Below are positions 50,552 through 61,982 of a stretch of 64,000 nt of DNA, piece by piece. Below the pieces are notes generated by a model. The model was not told the origin of the DNA. It saw nothing but the letters and a program-made list of their open reading frames with translations, and did no database searches. The DNA lies in assembly GCA_013398015.1 (NCBI GenBank), contig VZRR01010329.1, positions 875,635 to 939,634 of the forward strand, written 5' to 3'. Origin of the DNA: Oreocharis arfaki (taxonomy: Eukaryota; Chordata; Aves; Passeriformes; Paramythiidae). How positions within the stretch are numbered: position 1 is the stretch's first letter; every line of letters begins with the position of its first letter. Made by a program: the position numbers and the translations under genes.

Positions 50552-51066
50552 ACAGAATCACAGAATCATAGAAAGAGTCAAGTTGGAAGGGACAACAGTG
50601 GGGCATCTGGTCCAACCTCCCTTTTCAAGCAGGGTCATCCTAGAGCACATGCCACAAGATCATGTCCAGATGGTTCTTGAATATCTCCAGTGAGGGAGAC
50701 TCCACACCCTCTCTGGGCAATCTGTTCCAGTACTCAGTCACCCACACGGTAAAGAAGTTCTTCCTCATGTTTAGGTGGAACTTCCTGTGCATCAGTTTCT
50801 GTCTGTTGCCTCTTGTCCTATGGCTGGGCACCACCAAGCAGAGCCTGGAAACATTGTCTGACACCCTTCCTTCCGACACTGACAGACATTCATGAGGTCC
50901 CCTCTCAGTCATCTCTTCTTGAGGCAGAACAGGCCCAGCTCCCTCAGCCTTCCTGTATAAGAGAGATGCTCCAGTCCCTTCATCATTTTCGTTGCCCCCT
51001 TCTGGACACGCTCCAGGAGCTCCATGTCCATCTTGTCCTGAGGAGCCCAGAACTTTGTACAGTATA
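50552..51066 (-). mobile_element. CR1 LINE 3' fragment, well preserved
   Basis: Begins with ACAGAATCACAGAATCATAGAA (octamer tail) and then AAGTTGGAAGGGACAACAGTGGGGCATCTGGTCCAACC. The antisense 3' UTR follows, with CTCTGGGCAATCTGTTCCAGTACTCAGTCACCC near 50711, and TTCTTGAGGCAGAACAGGCCCAGCTCCC near 50917. It is truncated after TCTTGTCCTGAGGAGCCCAGAAC. The 151-codon minus frame across it (50640-51095) is CR1 sequence read in a chance frame, not a gene. Confidence 0.94.
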
Positions 51067-53350
51067 GACAGTGAATGCTCTGCCTCAGTAAACACTGGAG
51101 ATCTTTTGATAGTGTTTGAGAATCCAGTTTTTGGACTTGAAGAAATACAAGTAAGGAAAAAATTAGGGAAGAAGATTCTGTAAGTCCAGATCTAAGGCCT
51201 TTAGCTCTTTTGTGGCTTTCTAGACTTCTGTTATATCATGGCTAGAGAGAAACCGTAGTAATTCACTAAGAAAGTGTTGGCTGACCTGGAAATTTAGGAA
51301 CTTGGGACTGAACCTTGCAGTCGCCATGCCTCTAGCTAGAAATTCAGATACCCTGAGAATTTTAACACAAAGGATCATTTTCAGGACTACCTGTTCTCAA
51401 GGGAAGAAAATGCTGAGCTGCTTCCCCGCAAGGGAGAAAAAAAATCACAATTTGTCCTGGAAAGGAGCTTAAAGCTCTTGATCACTTAGAGCTGGCAGCC
51501 CTGAGAAAGTCCATATGGTAGATACGTGAATGTATCTAGACATAGCGAGAGCAGTGCTGGTTGCAAAACTTTTAGGAGCTCAGGTAACTCTATGGCGAGA
51601 CTCCAAGCCTTAAATCTGTACACTTTAAAAACCCTGAAGACCCAACAAGGGTATCCAGCAAGCCAACAGATAAGGTCCTGTTGAAAACTTCCCCTCTGTT
51701 CTTAGAAGTTACAGACCATATGTGAGTGATACGGTGGTTTTCTGGAAAACTAATAAAGCCTTAAAGGTTCTGCAGCTACGAATCACATTTTGCCCTTCAG
51801 CTGCAGCAGCGCAGAAGTTGCTTATGCTCATCTGGTTGTCCAGATCCTCTTCACTGTTACTGCCTTGCAGATCATGGTCTTCTGTCTCTCAAGCATGGCC
51901 CACATGTGTTGTTCATACGTACAGGAGCTTGGAATCAGCATGTTCTTCAGATGGATCAAATCTGCCAAATGACGCAGGCCAGTGTGTGTAATTGGCTTGT
52001 CTCCAGCATAGTTTATCACTCCGTTAATTTCTCTATTATCTGCATATTGCAGTAGCATATAATCTTCCAGAGTACTGATGAAGATACTGAATGTTGTAGG
52101 GTTAAAATATTTATCTGTGGGATTATAGTAGAAAGGCTCTTATTGAGTATATATTTTTTAATTTTTGCAATTAGTTTTGTATAAAAATAACTTTTATACA
52201 AAATAAATTTTCTGGAAAAGTATTTTAGTAAAAAGTATTTTTTTCTGGAGAAATATTTGCTAACTGTTATAAATATGCTGATTTTATGAAGCACTTATTT
52301 TATTGTTTGAATGCTCTGTAAGAGAAAGCAAAATGTTTCAAAGGTGTCTAAGGATGTTATATCCTGACATAGCTACCTTTACTGACAAATTTTAAAGTAT
52401 CCTCAAAGAGCAGAATCAAGTGTTTCTGATTACAGATTTTCCATGATGAAGTGCTGACTGCTGCTAATTATGTCATCATCTTGTCTCCCATATTGCTTTT
52501 GTATGACATTACAAAGGGTCAGCATCAGGAAGATTAACTTAGTGAGACACACCATCCTCTCAACAATTAGTAAAGGTTAATTTTAAAAGTTACAAGTAGA
52601 ATTTTTTCAGAGTACCTTTTTCAGTTCTCCCTCATTCCCCGAGTATTCTGGACTTGTTTCTTAACAACAGCAATGTATTGAAGACCTATTAGGCTATGTT
52701 TATTTTGGGGGGTAAATGTTGTCTGAGACTTTGATTTTAAAATGTCAAATGGTAGCAAATAGCCCTTTTAAAAAAATGTTCTTGTTGATGACTGTTACTA
52801 TGTTTTCAAATAATAATAATCAAATCTCTTTTATTAATGAATTCTTTTCTCATGACTATGTACCTTTTTTATTTTTATCATTTAATGAAATACTTTCAGC
52901 TGCTCCTAATTGTAGTCATTTTATGTTAAAAGATCGTCTTCTTCTCAGATTGTCTCATTATTTCCAGCTTTCAAATACTGACAATTTAAAAGCACCCTGT
53001 GTTTGTGTGTGTGTAGTAGTTACTGGTATAAGATTCTGTACAGTAAGATGTAACAAGTCTTAGTGCCTGCACGCAGGTGACCACACAGACATTTTTATCG
53101 GTTGTACTCACAAAATTTGTATTTAGTATAGCATCTTGTGGTTTATTTGTTAGAGCACTATAACTATTCAGGTCTTGTTTCTCTAAGTCTTCAATAACAT
53201 GAACGCATATAATGGTGGTACAGAGTTCCTAGATCTACCTCTCTCTGCCCATTATCCTAAGTAAGGCATATCCATTTACTTGGTTATTTTAAATTCTAAC
53301 TTACAGAATTAATTTCTACCTAGACTTTTATCTTTTCCTTCTCAGAATTG
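51067..53350. other. Non-coding DNA, no recognised element
   Basis: Mixed sequence, AT-rich from 52080 on. A short TGTGTTTGTGTGTGTGT run lies near 52999-53015. Frames of 60-115 codons lack motifs. No repeat family was recognised in 51195-51980, although its composition differs somewhat from the flanks. Confidence 0.45.
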
Positions 53351-53748
53351 AGAATCATAGAATCACAGAATGGCCTGGGTTGAAGGAGGCCTTAAAGATC
53401 ATCTAGTTCCAACCCCCCCTGGCTTTGCAGGGAAGGTTCCACTAGACCAGGGATGGGGATGGGCATCCACAACTTCTGTGGGCAGCCACTTCCAGTATCT
53501 CACCACCTTCACGGAATATCTTCCTGATACCCAATCTAAACCTACTCTGAGGTTGAAACCATTTTCCCTTAGCCTGTCACTGCATGCCTTTGTAAAAAGT
53601 CCCTCTCCATCTTTCTTCTTGGCTTCGTTCAAGTACTGGAAGGCCACAGTTAGGTCACCCTGAAGCCTTCTCTTCTCCAGGCTTAGCAAACCAAATTCTT
53701 TCAGCTTTTTCTTGTAGGACAGGTACTCCACCCTCTAATCAGCTTAGA
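53351..53748 (-). mobile_element. CR1 LINE 3' fragment
   Basis: The plus strand begins AGAATCATAGAATCACAGAATGG (octamer tail) and AAAGATCATCTAGTTCCAACCCCCC. The antisense 3' UTR runs to TTCTCCAGGCTTAGCAAACC near 53674 and ends at about ACTCCACCCTCTAATCAGC. Blocks such as CACTGCATGCCTTTGTAAAAAGTCCCTCTCCATC also occur in the copy at 41930, so the two probably share a subfamily. Confidence 0.93.
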
Positions 53749-56291
53749 ACTTTCAATTTTCATTTCTAGAATTTCTCTTTGAAGCAAGGTTAAAATTGTC
53801 TTCTCTTACTAGTCCTGATGCCTTTCTCTTTGCTTTGATACATAGTATTATATGCCAGGATAAGTTTGGATCTTGCCAGCCTGTCCTCCATGTCCACAAG
53901 GCTCTTTTCTGGAACAGAGACTAAGTACTCTGCAGAGCTGTAATTTAGAGGTCATGAATTAAGTAGAACTAGTAAGGTGAACTCCTTGTGAGACCAAGGC
54001 CCACATTTCCTTTTTCTGCATGTGCAAGTGATGAAGAATCCCATGTTTATGTGAGATTGATGGTCTCCGGAGCAGAATTCTGTTCCTGGCCAGGGGTGTC
54101 ACTGCCACTGAGGGCTGCTATGGTGGGCTGCTAGGTCACAGTACTTTTGCAGAACCAATGCACATCTCACTAGAATTTCAGGAATTTGCTTGCTCCCAGT
54201 ATCCAACATATAATACATGGAGGAATGAAGGCTGAAGTTTTGACGTGACAGACAAAGTCCTAAAGATCTGTGAGTACGCAAATAAATATAAAGTCAAAGC
54301 AAAATTCCATTGACTAGATGTAGGCACCTATCATCATTTGATGTGTCCTAGAGCATCTGAGACTCACACTGCCATATATGAGAGGGCATCTAGGTCACAG
54401 ACAATGGCAAATCAATTTGTGCATTTCTGGAGAAGCAGCAGACTATGTACGATACACAACAAAATTTAAAAATAGCATTGTGTGCCAGCAGCTTTTACGA
54501 TGTTTTTATTTCTTTGACCTGCTTCTGGATCTGGATTATGTGGATATTATAGGGGCTTTTCCAGCTTAGTGATCTCTTCTATGATTGTCAGTGTAGTTAA
54601 AAGTGTACTACCCTTAGTGTTCTTGAAGTGCTTACTTTGATTTAGAAAGACAGAAAAATCTGTTTTGTAGTTTGTCCCTAATAAATTAACACAGACTATC
54701 ATAACAACTGGGGCAGCATTTCCAGGTTAAGATCTTAATAGTTCTTTCTGCAGGTTTTTCAGTGGTGATAAATGAGGCTAGATAATGTTTTTCAAACATT
54801 TTAAAAAACATTCTAGTCTGAAGATCAAGTAACTTCACTTCTGGTCTCCTGTCAAGTCCTTACACATTCAAGAGTTACAGAATAATACAGTGTACTGTTT
54901 TCTTATTAGTAAAAGGAAAAGAGTGTCATCATCTAGTAAGTAATTTTTATATTCCAGAGATGCTGTTGTGTGCTTTGATATAGCAGCTCTAAAAGCTTCT
55001 CAAACTCTCTAAAATGCCTCTCAAGTCATTGGAGCTAAGAAACTAGGCAGGATGTGAACTCAAGATGTAGGATAGAGACTGTGGATGTCTTCCCTCCGAG
55101 TTACTTCTGTTGCGTTTGTATTAAGGTACTGACCAAAGAAAGTTAGGTGATTAAAGGGTTAACTGCAAGTCACTTGGACCCATTTCCATGTTTTTGCATG
55201 AGATATATGACATTCTTACCAGATATCAATCCAAGGATATTGCTATAAAGGGGGTGATTGATTTTTTTCCCCTGGGGGAGCTAGAGATCCATGGTCTATT
55301 TCTGTGCTTCCTGACCTTTACAGTATCATCACTATGTATGAAGCACTGTAGATCCATCTTGCCATCCTGTTCTTCTACAGCCAAAGGAGCTGGTGGTACA
55401 GATACTGCATATATTTTCCCTAACACAGTCTCTCAACATAGTTCAGTGCAATTTGCTTCTGTTGAACAAAATCCTGAACTTTCGCTAGCCTATGTAGTTT
55501 ACCTTTTAAAGTCTGGTGACAATTGTACATGTAAAATTAAAAGAAACAATGTGGCCCTATGTGAACTACTGTAGATCAGTGTTTATGATGCTTTCCAAGA
55601 TCTAATTTGCAGCCTTGCCCCTGTCTGGTAAATATGTAAGATTTCTATATATTTATTACTGCACAGAAAGCTACAGTGGATGGGCAAACTGTTTGTAAAA
55701 TGAAGATCTAGTCATGTTGCAAGTGAGCACATTCCTGAAACTTGAAAAACACAACTAAACAAATGTTGTCAAAGATTGTTATTCATATAAAAGATTGTTT
55801 ATTCCATATAAATAATATGAACTATTTGAAGGTCTAATGATGAATCTTCATCTCCTTTTCAGTCATCATTCCTTCCTCTCTTTCCCACTGTAAAGGGTTT
55901 GGTTAGAAAATGACCAGTGGCGTGTGACCCCTTGACTTTAGTTTTAAATTGTATAGAAATCTATTGAATCTTTGTTTTGGAATGTATGGGAGTCATGAAG
56001 GGTTAATGTTAGAAATACCCCCCTGAAAAGAGGAACCAGCACTTAGTTGCACACATTTTGCTGTGAAAGCAGGGCACAGAAACTGGCTGTTTAAAGCAGA
56101 AATTACTTCATTTTCTGTTTTGAAGTAAACATGAAGATCCTAAAAATCCCCTGTAAGGAGAACTTTCCCTTACAGGATAAAATGGAATTAAAGTAGTGTC
56201 AATAAATTGTGTGAAAGACTGTATCAGTCTGTGCATTGATAGTCTGTGCATGCAGGATAAGAACATTGACTGCCTGCTAATCTATTCCCAG
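53749..56291. other. MYT1L 5' intron or flank, no exon recognised
   Basis: AT-rich sequence directly upstream of the MYT1L start-codon exon. It ends in an acceptor-like pyrimidine-rich stretch, CTGCTAATCTATTCCCAG, with a branch-point-like CTAAT. In other vertebrates MYT1L has untranslated exons far upstream of the ATG exon, so this is more likely intron than promoter. No 5'-UTR exon could be identified. The 128-codon frame at 55188-55574 has no motif. Confidence 0.55.
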
Positions 56292-56346
56292 ATGGAGGTG
56301 GATGCAGACGAGAAGCGCCATCGCACACGCTCCAAAGGTGTTCGAG
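56292..56346 (+). CDS. MYT1L: MYT1L coding exon 1 (start-codon exon)
   Basis: MYT1L is a neuronal nuclear zinc-finger transcription factor that represses non-neuronal programmes and is used in neuronal differentiation. This exon encodes the first 18 residues, MEVDADEKRHRTRSKGVR, plus one base of codon 19. This differs from the mammalian MYT1L start as I recall it only at residues 5-6 (A-D for T-E). It does not resemble the starts of paralogues MYT1 or ST18. The ATG directly follows an acceptor-like CCCAG, so I place the exon start there; a few untranslated bases upstream would also be possible. The donor is GAG|GTATGT, giving a phase-1 intron. The reading frame is open for 32 codons upstream of the ATG (from 56196), but that sequence has no similarity to MYT1L. 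The basic RHRTRSK segment is a plausible nuclear-targeting patch. Confidence 0.93.
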
Positions 56347-56528
56347 GTATGTCTCTTGCTTCAGTAAATCACTCAAGGCCCCTGCTCAGGGTGACCTTCA
56401 TCCTCCAGAATCTCTTTGCACGATTCATTCTGACCCTTGCTTTTACACAACCTTTCTGGTAATTTTCTGTTGAAGAGGGGTACTTGTAATAGAAGATAAA
56501 TTTTTATATGTTTTCCATCTCTCTGCAG
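56347..56528 (+). other. MYT1L intron between coding exons 1 and 2
   Basis: A 182-bp GT-AG intron: donor GTATGT, pyrimidine-rich tail and acceptor CTCTCTGCAG. Splicing restores GTT (Val19) from G plus TT. The open frame continuing past the donor to 56462 is intronic read-through. Confidence 0.88.
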
Positions 56529-56562
56529 TTCCCGTGGAACCAGCCATACAAGAGCTGTTCAG
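56529..56562 (+). CDS. MYT1L: MYT1L coding exon 2 (34-bp microexon-like)
   Basis: This 34-base exon completes Val19 and encodes PVEPAIQELF (residues 20-29), then leaves AG of codon 30. The peptide is identical to the vertebrate MYT1L segment leading into the first zinc finger. The acceptor is CTCTGCAG|TT and the donor is CAG|GTTAGT, giving a phase-2 intron. Skipping it would shift the frame (34 is not a multiple of 3), so it must be constitutive for a full-length protein. It is too short to find as an open frame; the call rests on peptide match and phase agreement with its neighbours. Confidence 0.9.
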
Positions 56563-56870
56563 GTTAGTGCTCTGAGTGTAAAATGTATCCCCATTAGCAA
56601 TTTAGAAAATTCATGCCTTTTAATGGGTATAATGCACTTTCAAGTTCATTGGTGGTTTGCTCATGCCCTGCTGCACTGATGAAATTAATTCCCTCGAGAC
56701 TTGCTAATAAAAAGCATCCCCTCTTTTTTTTTTTTTTTTCCCTTCAGTTATTTGATTTCTCTTTCTGTCTTGGTTGCCCTCCATCTCTGTAATACCTACT
56801 GCCTGCTTGCTTTTAGTATAATGTTTCTGCAGCACATCAGCACCTATATAATTAATTTTCTCTTTTACAG
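56563..56870 (+). other. MYT1L intron between coding exons 2 and 3
   Basis: A 308-bp GT-AG intron with donor GTTAGT and acceptor TTTTCTCTTTTACAG. A run of 18 T lies at about 56724-56741, well upstream of the acceptor. The junction rebuilds AGC (Ser30). Confidence 0.88.
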
Positions 56871-56933
56871 CTGTCCCACACCTGGCTGTGATGGCAGTGG
56901 TCATGTTAGTGGCAAATATGCAAGACACAGAAG
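56871..56933 (+). CDS. MYT1L: MYT1L coding exon 3 (first CCHHC zinc finger, partial)
   Basis: Encodes residues 30 (last base) to 50, reading CPTPGCDGSGHVSGKYARHR, with AG of codon 51 left for the next exon. This is the NZF/CCHHC finger typical of the MYT family: C31-x4-C36-x4-H41-x7-H49-x5-C, with the PTPGC and GHV signature residues intact. The fifth ligand, expected at about residue 55, must come from the next exon, so the finger is split by an intron. In MYT1L relatives this finger is separated from the DNA-binding central and C-terminal clusters by a long acidic region, and that exon is not in the window. Acceptor TTTTACAG|C, donor AAG|GTAATA. Codon 51 would be Ser if the next exon starts with T or C; the Arg in the unspliced frame is an artefact. 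Confidence 0.94.
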
Positions 56934-59900
56934 GTAATATCTGCAATTTTTCATAATTTAGTGAAGAGATTTGGTAAACAAGTTATCTGGCATGACTTTG
57001 ATAAACCAAACAATGATAAAAATTAGCAGTTACATATTCTAGAAGCCATTGAGAGTCAGGTTTATTTTTTCTTTCTGAATGTCACACAAAATTTAACTCA
57101 CATTTTGCTGAGGAGACTTGCTCTCATTGTCAATCTTCTCTTGATTTTTACATACAGTTTTCTTGCTTATGTGTTGCAGATTAAAATTTGGCCCCACTTA
57201 CATGTTGGCGCTCATGTTCGTGTTATTTCATGTGTTTCATAACTGAATGAAAAAGAGCTTCTGAGCATTTTAAGTTCAATGATCAGGTTAGATTCGAAGG
57301 TCAAAGCTTAAGACAAATCAACGATAGTAAGACTTCAGGGTTCAAATGTTATACTGTATTATAAATACCTCCGCTTCTCTTTCTAGACTATGAAATGTGG
57401 AGACATCTCCTTAAAAAAAAATTTCCAGCTGCTTATTGTTAGTAGTATATAAGGTAGCATATGTTACACATACTGCATGGGCTTCAAATTAATTTAGACC
57501 TCAATCTTTACACTTCTGTGTCTGCAAGGTCCATGTTCAATAGTGTTACACATCTGCATAAGCACAATTCCTTTCCTGAATCATTTGTCCTTGAATTTTT
57601 TGTGCAATATTTTGAAAATTGAACACCTCTAGAATACCTGTATTTTTCTCTCATTTGACATATTTTATACAGCAGCCCATTATAGGAGATAAAATGGCTG
57701 ATGTTTGGGCCATCTCTTTTCTGAACAGAGGGAAGTGTTCAAACCAGTGTTAAATTATCCTGAAATGCTGAAGATTTTTTTCATTCTTGATTTTTCAGGT
57801 TATAAAGCACTTGTGGTGTTTATAAGGGTACATATTTCACACCAAATCTGATTATTGCATGTAATGGACATATGAGGTTTATGAATTAAATTGAAATTAT
57901 ACATTTGGGGTTAAGGCATTTATTTGAAATAGGAAAAGATACTGAACAGTGCCACTCAGCCCACTTATATGCCTTTTTTCTTATCACTGAATGAAGCTTA
58001 GGGACAAGTCCAGAAAACACTTTCAAAATTAGACCAAGAACAGTGATATTAAAATTACTTTGAATTGCATTTAAACTGTATAAGCCATAAAATAATTATT
58101 CACATTCATTTTCTTAATCTTTTCTTCACTCATAAGAGCAGTAGCATTTTTGTGGCTATTTGAAGTCTTTGGTTAGATTGGAACACTGATTTAGGAAAAG
58201 TATCCAAAATAATTATTTTTAAATTCACTTATGACTTCTCATGTCAAACCATGGTTTTCTTTTGTCTGTTTTCTTCGTGGAACTACAAGCTTCACAAGTA
58301 ATTAAAGAATGACACTAAATCCCTCTTTTCCCTCAGAAATTTCATGACCTGTCAACAGTTGAGTGACATGATTATAATGTCCTTTCTAGTTACAAGATTG
58401 TATATACATACATTTCTTTACACTTCATGGAATTTCTGTGCAGATATCAAAAGCAAGTCTTGAAACAATACGAAAAGAAACTCTTCAGCTTGAACAATTC
58501 TGACTTTTCTTCTGAATTGCTCTAACTTTGTGTTAGTGTCTGTGTTTGTGTAAGATCACCCTTTTGGGGAAAGGGGAAGCAATAAATGTGAGGTTTGGAA
58601 AGATAACATGCAGTTTTGAGACATTAATTCCATATTTTGCTTTCTTGACATGATTCTGGTATGTCAGTACACGAACAGACTGAATCTCAGAGCTGTTAAT
58701 TAAATGAAATTTTGGGCAGATGCGCAAAGAATAAAAATTGGAAATACATCAAAAATTCCTTTTTTTTCTACTAAAGAATTTGTTGGGCTTTTATGTTTTC
58801 TTGTCACCCTGATTTCCAATCCACTAATCAAAATATATTTAACCAATATATGTCCTATTTAATGTAAAAACATAGTTCTTTGTTGAGGTTTACAACGTAC
58901 AATTATCTAAAATTTCTATTTTCTGGAAGAGCAGTACTATTTATATCACAACCAACACCTACTAAATTTACCTTTTTGAAAGAATTTGAAGGAATTTTTC
59001 TCTTTTTCTGTTTTGCTATATGGATGAGAAAGACCCTCAAACATTTCTTCCAAGGAAATCAGACTGTCTTAAAAATTTTATGTGTTCAGGGAATTGCACA
59101 TCTCAGCTGATGCCTAACTCAATTCCGTTTAGACCTACAGAGCATTTTAATGAGGTTAAGACCTTTTCATTCACAATATCAGACCAGCTCATTATTAGGA
59201 ATGAAATGCATTTGCTTCCACTAGATGTAGTCAGAGCTCTCCAGAATTTTATTTCTTCTAAAATGTCTTGAAGTCTCTGGAATTCCAGGTGGTTTGGGTT
59301 TTTTTTAATTGAAATTTTGTCTTTGTGACACTGAAAACCATCTTCAGGTACTTCATTAAGCTTGAACTGAAATAAACAGATCCTTTCACATTTTCAGATA
59401 GATTCAGGGGATGAAATGTTGTTCAGCTGATAAAATAGTAGACAGAAGTTAAAGGAGAGTTTTATCATAGATTTTTTGCTTCAGTTGTACTTTTAATTAT
59501 GAAAGAGCTGCAATGTAGGTTTACTAAGGGAACAAGCAGACCTTGTATGCCATTGTTGTTTCCTCTGAGGTGTATTAAAACACAGGACTGGTACTAGGCA
59601 GGGTAAGAGCTTGTTGTATCAATTCCATCTCTTTGATGTTTTTCTTTGTGTCAGATCTTATTTGGAAGGGAAGCAAAACCTTGCATGACTTGGTTGGTAG
59701 TTTCCTCTTAGGTCTTAAGTTCAGTGCTTGATGTCAGCTTGTTGGTTGGACATACTAACAGACAGCTTAGATGGACAAGTTTCTCTAAAGGGCACTTTAG
59801 GGCCGAATGCTGGGATCTGTAAAATTATCATGGTGAAAGCACCTCTCTCCAGTGACTGCATAGAAACGTCAGAAGGATTAACATCCCAGTTTTGGTGCTG

Positions 59901-59950
59901 AGGAGGAAGTGCCCAAAATTGGACGGTGTGCCTGCCTTGATTAGAGCAGA
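56934..59950 (+). other. MYT1L intron 3 (5' part), no exon recognised
   Basis: AT-rich intronic DNA. I searched for the expected continuation of the finger (VYGCPLAKKRK-like peptide after an acceptor) and for a long acidic exon and found neither. No CR1 or LTR was recognised. Open frames at 58880-59271 carry no domain. Confidence 0.6.
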
Positions 59951-59956
59951 CTCATA

Positions 59957-60010
59957 TATTTTTGGTTTTTTTGGTTTTTTGGTTTGGTTTGTTTTTTTTT
60001 TTTTTTTTGT
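59957..60010. repeat. (GGTTTTTT)n and poly-T tract
   Basis: TTTTTGGTTTTTTTGGTTTTTTGGTTTGG is followed by a 17-18 T run. It is low-complexity sequence; its minus-strand translation is lysine-rich and meaningless. Confidence 0.85.
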
Positions 60011-61980
60011 ATTGCAGTAATACCTGAAACCTGGGGCTATCATGGACCCTCTAGTGCTGTCCATGATAGACAGCAGGAGGCAATGCCTCAATGTTAGAGT
60101 TTACACAGATAGAACTCCAGTATCTGTTGTTTATGTTTCCAAGCACCAGAGGCCAACTGAACTGAAAAATAAAAAGAAAACAAAGGTTTTGAAAGATCTA
60201 GATGCAAGATAGAAACAAACGAACGAAACAAAAAAGCCGTAAACACGTTCCAATAGTGGTGGAGACAAGTGAAGAATTCAAATCTTAGGAGTGAAAGCCA
60301 GAGCATCTCCCTGGGCCGTGCCTCTGATGCGGGTTCTTTTATTCCCTTGGTAGCTGTTCAGGCCCATTGTGCATAGCAGCACAACAATGAACACTGCTCC
60401 TATACCTTCAGTACTGTGAAACATTTTGAGCTATTATCTTGGTCCAGATCCTTGCATACTTGTAGCTGTGAATAATCCATCTGTGTATATAGCAGTGACT
60501 CAAACCAGACCAGGAGGGTGTTCCCGGAATTGTGTTTTAAGGATGCCTTTTGACTAGGCATCTGAAGAAAAGCATAGGTTCAAGTGTTCTTTCATTGCAA
60601 TTAGAAGGAACCTTGCCAGTTTCATTAATCAGCTTCAGACATAACAGGATTCACATTCTGTGTATACAAATGTAAAAGTGAGTCCAGTTTCTGGTCTAGT
60701 CTGCAGGTGCAGATCCTATAGTTAATCCAGAGTAACAGCACAACCTGGCCCACATTATTTACTGAGTCGATGTGAATGATGGTTTCAGAAATATTACACT
60801 TTACTTTGTTGCTCTCCATTTAGCATCTTTTTAAAACAATGTCATATACCAAATCAGTGCCAATTATTTGACATGTAAGTAGGTACTGTAGACAAATCAT
60901 AAAAATCCTGACTAGATTCCATTTAAAAATCCTGATTGCATACAGTGTCTTATTTAAAAAAGATTCTTAACAAAATAGTGTGGGGTTTTTTTCAAGTAAA
61001 AAAAGCAATTAGATTCTGTAATGGATTAATCACTTGCCAGTTACCACATGTTTCAGAATGAAACACATTCTAACAAATAAGAGACCTAAAAAAAATCTTA
61101 AGGTGGTAGCATGGCACTGTGTATATTCATTTAGGATTCTTTTAGAGCATACGTCAGTGTATATTTGAAAACAGATATGTCCATTGTCTAGAAATTAAAG
61201 CAAAACAATTGTGGTCTGAGAAAACATGCATAAAATTTCAGGGCAGTATGAATGTTAAGGCCAAATAATAAACCCTTCATATTTAAAATGGAAATACCGA
61301 CAGAGCTTTTACTATAGAGTGTATTTCTACTTGATTGCTAAAAATAAGAATTCAGATGAAATAAACCAACTTAAACATTTAATCTACCAGGGAATTTTTC
61401 ATGCTTTTTCTTCAGGTCATATTTTATTTGTAAATGATTTCATTAATTACTGATACAATGTCTTTCAAAAAAACCGCTAGTCTCAAAAACAAAGAGGGAT
61501 CATAAAACGATGTGTGTATCTGTAATGTATGAATTTTCCCTATAGAATAGGGAATGGAATAGGATGTATTTTATAGAATACATTGCATTTTTATTTTCCA
61601 CAAAATTTCATATCAGTAGTTCTTTGTTGCTTTACTAGGCTGTCTCTGGTTCATTACATTATACAGATAGAATTGTTTTGGCCATCTTTTAATTTTTAAG
61701 CATGTGATTTGTCACTTCCTATAACAATTTGAATTTATAAATACCTTAGAGTTTAGCATTGCTGTTTTGATTGGAAAAAACCCAAACATGTACCATTGTA
61801 TTGCCTTGACATTATATACTGTATTTTAGTCTGTATTTTCTAACAGAGCAAGTGAAATAATTCAGGCTCACAAACTTTGAAATTAAAAGGCTCAAGTATC
61901 TCTCTGTTATTAGAAAATTATTGAATTTCTGTGCCTTGTTGTGCCATATTTCTTATTCAAATTTTTTCATTTCATATACC
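60011..61980 (+). other. MYT1L intron 3 (middle), nothing recognised
   Basis: AT-rich sequence without recognised exon, repeat or RNA gene. ATAGAATAGGGAATGGAATAGGATG at about 61544-61568 is a short internal near-duplication. Confidence 0.5.
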
Positions 61981-61982
61981 TT

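Noticed and set aside
50640..51095. 151-codon minus-strand open frame
   Set aside because: It reads through the 3' UTR of a CR1 copy. The same DNA recurs in other CR1 fragments, so it is not a host gene.
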